DNA of 64,000 nucleotides from Lysobacter auxotrophicus (lineage in GTDB: Bacteria; Pseudomonadota; Gammaproteobacteria; Xanthomonadales; Xanthomonadaceae). The stretch is from assembly GCF_027924565.1 (NCBI RefSeq), contig NZ_AP027041.1, forward strand, positions 620,001 to 684,000, in the 5' to 3' direction. Positions within the stretch are counted from its first letter, which is position 1; the number at the start of each line of letters is the position of its first letter. Under the pieces are notes generated by a model. The model made no database searches. It worked only from the letters and a program-made list of their open reading frames with translations, and was not told where the DNA came from. The translations under genes were made by a program, and so were the position numbers. Positions 51,975 to 61,300 of the stretch are shown here, one piece after another.

Positions 51975-52207
51975 GAGGCAAATTTCACGCTGCATGGTTG
52001 CAAGGAGTGCTCCTAGCGGCACCGCACTCAGATCCAAGCTGAAGATCGCAGGCAATGGTCAGCCGCGATGCTCCGCCGCCGGCCTAGAGGCCGAGCCTTC
52101 CATACGGCTACCCAAGGGATGGGCCGCCATATGAGGTTCCATCGAGACACCATCGCCGCCGTTCCGGCCTTCGATGGCTTTCCCAAGACCCTTCCTGTTC
52201 AGGAGCT
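51975..52207. other. Gene-free stretch before the conjugation genes
   Basis: No supported gene; CAGGAGCT just before 52208 is the ribosome binding site of the next gene. No clear repeat was seen. Confidence 0.4.
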
Positions 52208-52714
52208 ATGGCTATGCGCCGTATTTCATCTCACCAGATCGACATTATCGACGCGGAGTTCCGCGTCATCGGCCGCTCGCGCTGGGCGGGCTGGATGGCC
52301 CAATTCCCCAGCAAGCGTGATCGCTTCGCTTTCGTCTGCAGCGTCATCGCGCCACTGGCGGTGCTGGGCGGCGTGCTGCTGGGCTTCTTCCACTTCGCGT
52401 TCCTCGCTGCTGTCCTGATTGTCACCGTTGGGTGCTTGGTCAGCACCGAATGGCAACGCTACGGAGTGCTGGGCCTTGTGGTGGCCTCGCTGCTGGCTAC
52501 GAGCGGCTGCAGCCAGGAAGCGACGCCCGAACCACAGCGCGCCACGCTGGCCAGCGACCGGCAGGCCAAGTTGCCGGAGGAAGTGCGGGCAAGCATTCGC
52601 CGGGCGACGAAATACCGCGATCCGCGCAAAGGAGTGACGCCTATGGGAATCGACATTCTCAGCGGTGAAGTGAAGGCCAACGACGAGAAGGACACGACCC
52701 ATGAAGCCCGTTAA
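52208..52714 (+). CDS. Membrane protein with internal lipoprotein-like segment, next to trbL
   Basis: A protein of 168 aa with two helices at about 38-85 (FAFVCSVIAPLAVLGGVLLGFFHFAFLAAVLIVTVGCLV) and then LLATSGCSQEA, a lipobox-like pattern too far from the N-terminus for a normal signal. The tail has RRATKYRDPRKG, which recurs in TrbJ (REATKYRDPRKG). It overlaps trbL by 14 bases. It may be a TrbK-like entry-exclusion or Trb accessory protein; this is uncertain. Confidence 0.7.
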   Translation: MAMRRISSHQIDIIDAEFRVIGRSRWAGWMAQFPSKRDRFAFVCSVIAPLAVLGGVLLGFFHFAFLAAVLIVTVGCLVSTEWQRYGVLGLVVASLLATSGCSQEATPEPQRATLASDRQAKLPEEVRASIRRATKYRDPRKGVTPMGIDILSGEVKANDEKDTTHEAR

Positions 52715-54218
52715 GCACATGCCCCCGGTACGGGCGGCGCAAGGTCGTGCCCGCATGTCGATGCTTGCAGGCGGTTTGGCTGTAGTTGTCCTGTTCTTCT
52801 CGGCGGCGGCAGCTGCGCAACAGATCGCGCCGAGCATGGGCATGTTCGACGACATTGCCGCGTTCTATATGCAGCAGGCAAAGGCGACGCAGGCGGTACT
52901 AGAGCCGTTCGCGTACCGGCTCTTTGGCCTGTTGGCGTTCATCAGCATCGCCATGTTCTTCGTCAAGCAGTTGATGAACGGCGAGGGCAATCTCACCACG
53001 CTGGTAACGCGCTTTGCGATGGAGATCCTTAAGCTCGGATTCTTCATGATGGTAGTCACTCATGGCCCGCAGCTGCTTCTGCAGTTTATCGGCTACTTCA
53101 TCCAGGGCGGCGCGGCTGTCACCGGGCTAGGTGAACTGTCGGCTTCCGGCATTGTCGTGCTCGGGTTCGATGCGTGCTTCCGAACCTTTGATGCGATAGG
53201 CGCAATGGGGTGGGGCGACACAGCCGCTTTCGGCTTACCGCTCGCTCTCGCCGGCATGGGCATCCTGGCGTGCTTCGCAGTCGTGGGAATTCTGTATCTG
53301 GTCCGAGTGATCGAGCTTTACATGGTGATGTACGGCGGAGTGCTGCTGCTGGGCTTTGGCGGCATCTCCTTTACTCGGGACATTCCCAAGAATTACCTCA
53401 GCTACATGATCGGTGCGGGCACGCAGTTGTTCATGCTCAACGTCGTAATCGGATTTGGCATGCAGCTCGTTACCAGCTGGCCAGCCTCGCTCACGCTGGG
53501 CACCACCCCGGATGCCGTACTGCGTCAGGTGTTGCAGCTGTTCGTCGGCTCTGCGGTTTTCGCCGCGCTGGCGTGGTCGATTCCGAAAGTGGCTGGCAGT
53601 CTGGTCAATGGTGCGGTATCGCTGGGGGCGAACGATGCGCTCGCGCCGGCGGTCACGGCAGGTGGCGCGGCGGCAATGGGCGCAGCTGTGGCAGCCGGCG
53701 GTGGATCGACTATTGCTGCGGCTACGCAGGGCGCGATGCAGGCGGCGACGAGCGGCGTTTCGCTTGCAAAGGAAAGCGGAGCGTCCGGCATTGGTGCTGC
53801 GGTCAAGGGATTGGGCCACGCCGTTGGCGCAACCGCATTGGAAGCCGGGCAGGCAGCGAAGGCACGGCTTGGCCTAGCGCCGCCATCGGTCAATGCGACT
53901 GACAGCCGGGGCCGTAATGTCGAGAACATAGGTACCCGTGCTGCGAACAACCTGCAAGGACAAGCTCAACAGGTACGCGAGACGAAGGCAGACACGTCGG
54001 TTTCCGCCAATGCGAGCGACCCCGGCAGCGGGCCCGATGACGGCGTGAGGCGGCTGAAGGGGCAGCGATCGGCCACACCGAACGACGACGGTGGCCCGGA
54101 ATTCCGTCAGCCCGATACCAGCAACCCGAATTGGGGCAGCAGAATCGCGCCGCCTCAGCTTCCGCCCGACCCGCCGCCGGCTAGTGCCGTCTCCATCCGC
54201 CTCGACATCGACGACTAA
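52701..54218 (+). CDS. trbL: P-type conjugative transfer protein TrbL (VirB6-like)
   Basis: A protein of 505 aa with a signal-like N-terminus and about seven helices, including FAYRLFGLLAFISIAMFFVKQLM, FAMEILKLGFFMMVVTHGPQLLLQFIGYFIQGG and AFGLPLALAGMGILACFAVVGILYLVRVIELYMVMYGGVLLLGFGG. The C-terminal third is a Gly/Ala-rich, then Pro/Asp-rich tail, as in TrbL. It forms part of the inner-membrane channel of a type IV secretion system. trbJ follows 15 bases later; no other trb genes are next to it. Confidence 0.88.
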   Translation: MKPVKHMPPVRAAQGRARMSMLAGGLAVVVLFFSAAAAAQQIAPSMGMFDDIAAFYMQQAKATQAVLEPFAYRLFGLLAFISIAMFFVKQLMNGEGNLTTLVTRFAMEILKLGFFMMVVTHGPQLLLQFIGYFIQGGAAVTGLGELSASGIVVLGFDACFRTFDAIGAMGWGDTAAFGLPLALAGMGILACFAVVGILYLVRVIELYMVMYGGVLLLGFGGISFTRDIPKNYLSYMIGAGTQLFMLNVVIGFGMQLVTSWPASLTLGTTPDAVLRQVLQLFVGSAVFAALAWSIPKVAGSLVNGAVSLGANDALAPAVTAGGAAAMGAAVAAGGGSTIAAATQGAMQAATSGVSLAKESGASGIGAAVKGLGHAVGATALEAGQAAKARLGLAPPSVNATDSRGRNVENIGTRAANNLQGQAQQVRETKADTSVSANASDPGSGPDDGVRRLKGQRSATPNDDGGPEFRQPDTSNPNWGSRIAPPQLPPDPPPASAVSIRLDIDD

Positions 54219-54233
54219 AACAGGTCCATCACC

Positions 54234-54974
54234 ATGAAGATTCATAAGAGCATTGCTTTAGCCCTCGCGGTTGCTACTACGGGCACCGGCATCACCTACA
54301 CGCCGTCGGCAGCGGCGCAGTGGGCCGTGTTCGACCCGACCAACTACGTGCAGAACTATCTGACGCAGCTTCGGGCTGTGCAGAGCAACGTCAACGAGGT
54401 CCGTCAGATCCAAGCGCAGCTGCAGCAGTACGACAACATGCTGCGCAACACTAAAAGCCTCGACGTGCGCGACCTGGGCACGGCCATCGAAGCACTTAGC
54501 CGACTTGATCGCGTTATTGGCGAAGGCAAGTCGCTTGCAGTGACCGCGAGCAACTACGACGAGGCCTTCAAAGCACGGTTCCCTGGCTACCAGACGACGA
54601 CGAACTACAGCGAGAACTATCGCGAGTGGAGCGATACGTCTCGCGATTCCGTGTTGGGAGCGCTGCGCGTGGCCAACCTGCAAGTGCGCGCGGCAATGAG
54701 CGAGGAAGAAGCCTTGGAGTCGCTGCGTGCCGCAGTTACATCGGCCGACGGTCAGAAAGCCGCTGTGGACGCCGGTAACCAGATCGCCTTGGCTCAGATC
54801 ACCCAGCTTCAGCAGCTCCGCGAACTGATGGTGGCGCAGATGCAGGCCAGCGGCACCTACATGGCCGCCCAACAGCAGATGGAGGCGTCAAAGGCGGCAT
54901 CCGTGCGCGAAGCGACCAAGTACCGCGACCCGCGGAAGGGGTGGGAAGCCAAGCCGATCCGAATAGGGCAATGA
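54234..54974 (+). CDS. trbJ: P-type conjugative transfer protein TrbJ (VirB5-like)
   Basis: A protein of 246 aa with a signal peptide and the marker WAVFDPTNYVQNYLTQLRAVQSNVNEVRQIQAQLQQYDNMLRN. Long helices follow (NQIALAQITQLQQLRELMVAQMQASGTYMAAQQQMEASKAAS). It is the VirB5-like pilus-tip component. It ends with REATKYRDPRKGWEAKPIRIGQ. The order trbL-trbJ is reversed relative to RP4 (trbJ-K-L). It stands last in this short set. Confidence 0.88.
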   Translation: MKIHKSIALALAVATTGTGITYTPSAAAQWAVFDPTNYVQNYLTQLRAVQSNVNEVRQIQAQLQQYDNMLRNTKSLDVRDLGTAIEALSRLDRVIGEGKSLAVTASNYDEAFKARFPGYQTTTNYSENYREWSDTSRDSVLGALRVANLQVRAAMSEEEALESLRAAVTSADGQKAAVDAGNQIALAQITQLQQLRELMVAQMQASGTYMAAQQQMEASKAASVREATKYRDPRKGWEAKPIRIGQ

Positions 54975-54995
54975 CGAGGATCGCGCCGCGACTGC

Positions 54996-55036
54996 GTAGA
55001 CGTGACATTATATGTAGACGTGACATTATATAATGT
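54996..55036 (+). promoter_or_regulatory. 18-bp tandem repeat and AT-rich palindrome (antitoxin operator/promoter)
   Basis: GTAGACGTGACATTATAT occurs twice head to tail at 54996-55013 and 55014-55031. It runs into the perfect palindrome ACATTATATAATGT (55023-55036). TATAAT is a good -10. The layout suits an autoregulated toxin-antitoxin promoter upstream of the 55066 gene. Confidence 0.78.
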
Positions 55037-55065
55037 ATCGACACAGCCTCCCCAGACGGTGCACG

Positions 55066-55260
55066 ATGAGCCAGATATCCGCTGCCACTGCTATGGACAT
55101 GGCAATCGCTTCGGTTGAGATGGAAGGCTTCAAGGTAACTTCGGCGGATAAGCAGTTGCTACGACGCGTTGTCGCGGGCGAACTCACAGCCGCCGAGGCG
55201 ATGCAGGAAGTCCTCGATGAGGCTCGCTCCGCGCGTCATTTGAATCCGCACGCGGACTAG
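55066..55260 (+). CDS. VbhA-family Fic antitoxin, without a visible toxin
   Basis: A protein of 64 aa from the ATG at 55066. ASVEMEGFKVTSADKQLLRRVVAGELTAAEAMQEVLDEAR matches the VbhA fold. The class I inhibition motif S-x3-E-G is SVEMEG: its Glu blocks ATP binding by a partner Fic AMP-transferase. No fic gene follows within 200 bases; the next gene is the ATPase at 55475. It could be an orphan antitoxin, or its toxin could be elsewhere or lost. Confidence 0.78.
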   Translation: MSQISAATAMDMAIASVEMEGFKVTSADKQLLRRVVAGELTAAEAMQEVLDEARSARHLNPHAD

Positions 55261-55474
55261 CGGGTGTCGACCGTCGCCTAGCAAGCACTGGCATGACCCG
55301 GCCACCGTAGGACCGATCAACGCTGCTGCATTGGGCTGTGCGCTATTCGCGAGAAGTATCCATAGTTTGGGAATCACCCCAGCTATCCTAGAATCCTTAG
55401 CGAGGCGGCAGCCTTTCGGCCCGCCGGCGCCCGCGCCGGTGTAAGGCGGAGAGCTGCCCTAGGGGAGGGATACC
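55261..55474. other. Intergenic leader before the ATPase gene
   Basis: No gene. GC-rich dyads (GGCGGCAGCC and the CCGGCGCCCGCGCCGG stretch near 55410-55440) precede AGGGGAGGGA, a good ribosome binding site for the 55475 start. A promoter for the defence-like pair probably lies here. Confidence 0.5.
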
Positions 55475-57193
55475 ATGCCGAAGACGCAACTGAAGAAACT
55501 GGTGATCGAAAAATTCCGTGCGCTGAACGACGTTGAGGTCGAGTTCGGCGAGCACATCACGGTAGTTTGCGGGAAGAACGGAACCTCGAAGTCTTCGATC
55601 CTTGGCATCGCAGCACAGATCTTCAGCTTCGAGAAGGACTATGTTGACGGAAGTTCGCTTTCCTACCGTCAGGTAGCGGGCGGACTATTCAAGTCCAAGT
55701 ACAGCGAGCATTTCAGAATTTCCGACAAGTTCGATGTTCCTGGGTCAATGCTGGTCAGCATTGACCTGGTTGATGGTTACACAGAAAAGCCTGCAACTGC
55801 CAAGCTTGAACTGATGCGTCGCGGCGGATCGCCCAGGCCGGTAGTTCGAAACAACAGCACCGCAGGCGGTAACAGCAATACAAGCAGGAATTTCACTCAC
55901 CCGGTCATCCATCTCAGTTTGAGACGCCTTTTTCCGATCGCAGATCGCGACTACAAGGTCATCGATTTCGAGTATTTGGAGGCCCACAAGCAGGCATTCA
56001 TTGGCCTCACGAACGAACTCCTCAACCGCAGCTCGTCGCTGGCGACAGGAACGGGGGGGACCATTAGCTCCGCTGTCGCGCACGGCGAAAACTACGATCA
56101 AGAGTCCGTCTCGGCCGGGGAGGATAACGCGGGCCAGATTATCCTTGCCCTGATGTCCTTCAGGAAGCTGAAGGCCGAGTATGAAAACTACAAGGGCGGT
56201 CTGCTGCTGATTGACGAAGCGGACGCTGGGCTTTTCCCAACCGCGCAAGTAAATCTTCTGAAAATTCTCGACAGAGAGTGTCGAAACCTCAATCTGCAAG
56301 TCGTAATGACTTCGCATTCTCCAGTGTTGATCGAACATGCGTTCGAGCAAAGCCAGAAGTTCAAGAAGAACTACAAGACAATTTATCTGAGCAACACTTT
56401 TGGCGATGTCCAGGTGATGCAGGACTGGTCGTGGGCGCGAATCAGCGCTGATATCAACACGAGGACAGTCACCGCCCCGTCGGGCGTAACGCTGCCAACA
56501 CCCAACGTCTATTTCGAAGATCAAGAGGCTGCGGACTTCTTTGCTGCGCTACTCAGGAGGCAGCCTATAAAGAGGTTCATCAAGCCAATGGCTGAGGTGG
56601 CCCTCGGTAGCTCAAACTACATGCATCTGATTCAGAAGCGTGTCCCCGAGTTCGCCGAGAAAAGCGTTATTTGCTTGGACGCGGACCAAGTTGCGAAGGT
56701 TGCGGGGAAGGGATTGAAGACGGTGGTCATCTTGCCCGGGGCCCTGCCGCCCGACCAGTTGATCTTTCAGCATCTTTGGAATCTTCCTGCCGGCGATAAA
56801 TTTTGGCAGAACGAACTCCATTTCACTCGCGATGTCTTCACTAATGCTGCTGCGGAAGTGATTCGGGAGTTTGCTATGGATGGGAGTCATGGCGATGTGC
56901 GAGTGCAGCTTGACGCCTACACCGGGGCTGAGAAGCCGCGCGAGGTCTTCAAGCGGTTCTACAAGAGCCCTGAGATCGCGAGACTCGTAGGGGCCGGCGC
57001 GAAGCCTTACAACCCGTGGGCTCATTGGATAGAAGGCAATCCTGAAGCTGTTAATGAGTTCCTTTCTAACTTCAGGGCGGCGGTTCACCACGTGATGAGG
57101 AGCGGTTTCGCCGTAGACGCTGCGAAACTTTCCCCGCTCGAGGTGAAGCTGAAGAAGGCGAAGGGGAGCCAGCGGGATGACGATGAATCTTGA
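55475..57193 (+). CDS. OLD-like ATPase with TOPRIM nuclease domain
   Basis: A protein of 572 aa. The N-terminal SMC/ABC-like ATPase has Walker A VVCGKNGTSKSS (33-41), with Ser in place of the usual Gly before Lys39. Later come a signature-like VSAGEDNAGQ at about 211, Walker B GGLLLIDEADAGLF at about 243-250 and the H-loop VMTSHSPVLIEHA. The TOPRIM domain follows with NVYFEDQEAADFF at about 343 and the DxD in VICLDADQ at about 400. The remaining 150 residues are unrecognised. OLD nucleases act in phage defence. It overlaps the following membrane-protein gene by 17 bases. Confidence 0.85.
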   Translation: MPKTQLKKLVIEKFRALNDVEVEFGEHITVVCGKNGTSKSSILGIAAQIFSFEKDYVDGSSLSYRQVAGGLFKSKYSEHFRISDKFDVPGSMLVSIDLVDGYTEKPATAKLELMRRGGSPRPVVRNNSTAGGNSNTSRNFTHPVIHLSLRRLFPIADRDYKVIDFEYLEAHKQAFIGLTNELLNRSSSLATGTGGTISSAVAHGENYDQESVSAGEDNAGQIILALMSFRKLKAEYENYKGGLLLIDEADAGLFPTAQVNLLKILDRECRNLNLQVVMTSHSPVLIEHAFEQSQKFKKNYKTIYLSNTFGDVQVMQDWSWARISADINTRTVTAPSGVTLPTPNVYFEDQEAADFFAALLRRQPIKRFIKPMAEVALGSSNYMHLIQKRVPEFAEKSVICLDADQVAKVAGKGLKTVVILPGALPPDQLIFQHLWNLPAGDKFWQNELHFTRDVFTNAAAEVIREFAMDGSHGDVRVQLDAYTGAEKPREVFKRFYKSPEIARLVGAGAKPYNPWAHWIEGNPEAVNEFLSNFRAAVHHVMRSGFAVDAAKLSPLEVKLKKAKGSQRDDDES

Positions 57194-57986
57194 GCGCGAG
57201 CCTAATCGGGTAGGCGACTGGGATCTTTTGGCGGAGAGGGGGCGCAAATGGCTGTGGCTCATGATCACGCAGGTGTTGCCTTTGACGGCAGCTCTCGTAC
57301 CCGCGTTGTACTTTGTGGGGCGTGTGCATCAGGAAGCGTACTGGCATGCGATGCGTGTTCCTGCTGGTGTCATGGGGGCGTCATTTGAAGATTACGTTTA
57401 CGCGGGGTTTGTGGCGCTCGCCCTCGGCTTGATTCGGCTAGTAGCTTGGTTGCCCTTCGGGCCGCTAGGAAGCTGGTTGATTGTCGTTGCCGGCCTGATT
57501 CTCGTTGCGGCTGCGCTGGCGTTGGCCCAGAAGGCGATTCGTGCATGGCTGTACTGGTTGGCTGAGAAGGTCGCGTCTCAAGTACGGAAGCTGCGATCGA
57601 GGCAGTTGGGCTGGAACGTCAAGCTTGCCCAATCCTTGATGTGGTTTATCCAGTGGCTCAACAGCGCCTTTCTTGGGTTCTTGCTCGTTGTGCTTCTGAT
57701 CTCCGGCGCAATCGTCTTCGCAGCGAAATCTGGCGAGAGACAGGCGCAGATCGACCTGTCGGCCATTCTCGATGCGCGCACCTCCGGCGATGCGAGTCTC
57801 GTCGTCGCTCACCTGCGGGGAAGCACAACGGCGGTCGGCGGACTCGCGCTGGGGTGCTCAGGGGAGTGGTGCGCGTTGGTCGCGGGGCGTCACGTCACTG
57901 TAGTACACGCACAGGACATCGAGTTTTTCGGGTCTTGTGATGGAGGGTCGAAGCCCGATGTAATCGCCGCTTGTGGGCCGAAATAA
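57177..57986 (+). CDS. Membrane protein paired with the OLD-like ATPase
   Basis: A protein of 269 aa with four predicted helices: WLWLMITQVLPLTAALVPALYFV, FEDYVYAGFVALALGLIRLVAW, PLGSWLIVVAGLILVAAALALAQ and LNSAFLGFLLVVLLISGAIVFAA. A C-terminal extracytoplasmic part of about 75 residues carries Cys (LGCSGEWCALVAGRH, FFGSCDGGSK). It overlaps the ATPase gene by 17 bases, so it is translationally coupled. No family is recognised; it may be the effector or anchor of the pair. Confidence 0.8.
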   Translation: MTMNLEREPNRVGDWDLLAERGRKWLWLMITQVLPLTAALVPALYFVGRVHQEAYWHAMRVPAGVMGASFEDYVYAGFVALALGLIRLVAWLPFGPLGSWLIVVAGLILVAAALALAQKAIRAWLYWLAEKVASQVRKLRSRQLGWNVKLAQSLMWFIQWLNSAFLGFLLVVLLISGAIVFAAKSGERQAQIDLSAILDARTSGDASLVVAHLRGSTTAVGGLALGCSGEWCALVAGRHVTVVHAQDIEFFGSCDGGSKPDVIAACGPK

Positions 57987-58082
57987 GGCGAGCCTTGAGG
58001 TCGATTGACTGATCGTCAGTCGAGTTCTGAAAAATTCGCGAAGGTGGGTCTAGCCAAAGAGGCGGCGGGAAAAACGGGGGGG

Positions 58083-58113
58083 TTGACATTTTCCGCGGGA
58101 TTGCGCGTATAAA
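58083..58113 (+). promoter_or_regulatory. Probable sigma-70 promoter for the RHS gene
   Basis: TTGACA (58083-58088) and TATAAA (58108-58113) with a 19-bp spacer, slightly long but with otherwise near-consensus boxes. Transcription would start near 58121, about 240 nt upstream of the RHS start codon. Confidence 0.65.
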
Positions 58114-58120
58114 GGCGCCC

Positions 58121-58361
58121 AAGGTCGCGGCGGATGCCGCAGGGTGTGGGAGTTCAGCCTGCAATGGGCTGAAAGGAAACCAGGCAGTAGGGTCCGCAGG
58201 GCGTTTGCACGTTGTTTGGACGGCTGTTCGGTAGTGATGCTTGACCAGATTGGCCAAGGCGCGCCTTTGCCGAGTTTTCGCCAGAAACCTGGTAGAGACT
58301 CGGATTCCGCATGACGAGACGCTTGGGCGCAAGTCTCACCGGGACGTGACAGGGGGCAAAA
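58121..58361 (+). other. Structured 5' leader of the RHS gene
   Basis: About 240 nt without a gene. Hairpins include TTCAGCC/GGCTGAA (58153-58173), CCGAGT/ACTCGG enclosing CCAG/CTGG (58270-58303), and GAGA-CTTG/CAAG-TCTC near 58316-58337. It does not match any riboswitch class I can recognise. Confidence 0.5.
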
Positions 58362-61300
58362 ATGGGGATTAGCAGGACGCTAGCTTTGGCGATCATGGCT
58401 GTCGCGGCGACATCCGCCAGCGCCGACACACTCTATGAGGACTACTCGGCTGGGATTAGTAGATCTCAGGAAGTGCAGAGCCTTGGGGTCGATGCCTTCG
58501 GAGAAACGATCGACCCGTACAGCGGGCGAGTCGAGTTCTATGTCGAAGACCTCTCAATTCGCGGCAACAACGGGCTGGATATCTCGATCGGGCGATCCAT
58601 CGAAGCCTACGACACTGGCTTTCGACCCGGTTACGCGGTTTTCGGCGCGGTAACGCTTAGCATTCCAAGACTCGAAGGCGTGTTCGCTAACGAATCCGGA
58701 TCAACCGGCTGGGTCGCGCAATCCGACACCGATTACACCAAACCGAACGTTAATCGCTGCTCCGCACTTTCGAAGGCTCCGCCCGAGGTGGACGGATCGC
58801 GCACCAACACCTCATTCGAATCGAACGAGTACTGGCACGGCAATCATCTGGTGATTCCCGGCAAGACCAAGCAGCTCATGCTGGAAGCAGGCCCTTTGAT
58901 TCCAGCCAGCTATGAGTGGTCCACGAACCAGAACTGGGTGTTCAGTTGTCTTCCGCAGACCAGCAATGGGGTTCCTGGCGAAGGTTTCCTCGCGTTCTCG
59001 CCGGACGGGGTCAAGTACTACTTCGATCGGGTGATCAAACATCAGAACGTCACCGATGTAGATAAGCCGGATACGTTCGGAACATCGACCACCGAAATTG
59101 ATCGTGCCGAGTGGTACATCTATCCGTCCAAGGCAGAGGACAGGTTCGGCAACGCCCTCAACTACACGTACACCGCTGAAAATCGGATCTCGGAGATCAC
59201 CTCGAACGATGGTCGGCGTGTCACCTTCGGCTACCTCACCGATGGCAGCCTCGCGACGATCAGCGACGGTACACGGACTTGGCAGTACTCCGACGAGCTC
59301 CGGCGCGTCATCTATCCTGATGGTTCCATCTGGAACATGAGCATCTCCGGTGGGTTCGGAAAGGTGCCGAGCGCATTCAATCTGTACACATGCGCTACGG
59401 CGCCATCGGCTACGGTGACCGGTCAAGCGACCATCACGATTGATTTGCCAAGCGGTGCAAGGGGCGCATTCGCATTTGCGCCCAATCGCCGAGGCATATC
59501 GTACGTGGCTAGCCAATGTGGATTCGGGTCCCAGCCCGGACAGGGGGTCGTCAAGGTTGTCGATGACATCGCGCTGACCACCAAGACCATTACGGGCCCA
59601 GGCCTGACGCAGGCCAGCTGGACCTACACCCCAGGGCCCGCAAACGACAGCTTCGCTGTGCACTGTTCGGCCGGTTGTGTCAGCACCCGCACAACGCAGA
59701 TCACGAATCCTGACGGCTCTTACGTCAGAAGTACTTTCAGCAACAGACAGGGATCGACGGAAGGCGACCTGTTGAGCGAAGAGGTGTACGCGGCGTCGGG
59801 CGCATTGGTGAGCAGCACGGCGTACAGCTACGAGTACGCACAGTTCGCGAATTTCGACATTGGCTACCCGCCTCCCATGGCAGGAGATCGCAGCGGGTTG
59901 GAGCGCAGCGCGCTCAGGTCGCGGGTCACGACGGTAGACGGCACTGCATTCTCCTGGCAGGCATTGAGTTACGACAGCTTTGCCAGGCCACTGCGGGTGA
60001 CCCGGTCGAACTCGACGGGTGCGAGCTTGACCGAGGATATGTCCTACTACGATGACCTCACTAAGTGGGTCATCGGTCAGGTCAGGTCGGTCACCTGCGT
60101 CGAGCCGACAGCATGCAAGCCGACAGCATTTCCCAATGGCATCGTGGTTTCGCAGACGGACTACGATCCGACCACGGCCCTTCCGCTGCGTGGTTACGCC
60201 TTCGGCAAGTTGCAGCACACCTTCGCGCACAACGCCGACGGCACGCTCGCCACTGTCACTGATGGCAACAACAACTTAATCACACTGTCGGCTTGGAAGC
60301 GTGGCATCCCCCAGACGATCCAGTTTCCGCCAACTCCCGAATCGCCCAGCGGTGCGGTCAAATCGGCGGTGGTGAACGATGATGGCACCATCGCTTCGGT
60401 TACCGACGAGAACCACTACAAGACCTGCTATGGCTACGACGCTATGGGGCGCCTGGCGAGCATCACTTATCCGTCCGAGGCGCAGCAGGATGTCTGCGAT
60501 ACTTCGACGTGGGCAAGTACCACATTCGCGCTCGGAGCGATCGGCAGCAGCGAATACGGCATCGCGGCGGGACACTGGAAGCGAACGATCAGCGTCGGCA
60601 ACGCTCGCGAAGTAGCGTACTTCGATGCACTGCGGCGGCCGCTGGTCCAAGAGCGCTATGACGCAGCCAACCCATCGGCGACGCGTAGCATCACGGTTAG
60701 GCGCTACGACACCCTGGGACGTCAGGTCTTCGAGTCCTCCCCCCTGGCAAGCATTGGAACGTACGGCGACACGCTGTCGGGAGCCACCACCCAATACGAC
60801 GCTTTGAGCCGCGTGACGCGAATGGACCAGGCCTCGGAACTCGGTCCTCTGGTCACCACAACCGAATATCTGCCGGGGCTACAGACGCGTGTCACGAACC
60901 CCCGCCTCAAAGCGACGACCGTGGCTTACTTGGCGTATGACCAGCCCACGGCGGATTGGCCGCTTTCGATCACGCTTCCGGAGGGCGCTTTCACCGACGT
61001 CTCTCGCGACGTGTTCGGCAAGCCGCTATCCATCACCCGCCGCGATGCAGCGGGGATGGTGGCGCTGACTCGCTACTACATCTACGACGCGTACCAGCAG
61101 TTGTGCAAGACGATCGAGCCGGAAGCGGGCGCGACTGTCGTGGACTACGACGGAGTGGGCAACCCGATCTGGTCGGCGACTGGCTTGGCCTTGCCCAGTC
61201 TTACCGACTGCAACCGGCTGGAGGCTCAGAACTCCGGTCGCCGGGTGCAGCGCGCCTTCGATGCGCGCCGCCGAGTCACCAGTCTGTCATTTCCCGACTT

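Noticed and set aside
55066-57193. VbhA antitoxin with the OLD-like ATPase as its toxin
   Set aside because: VbhA proteins inhibit Fic domains; the ATPase has none, and there is a 214-base gap with its own ribosome binding site. Kept only as a possible regulatory link.
58121-58361. Cyclic-di-GMP riboswitch
   Set aside because: The conserved GEMM core bases could not be found, although the leader is structured.
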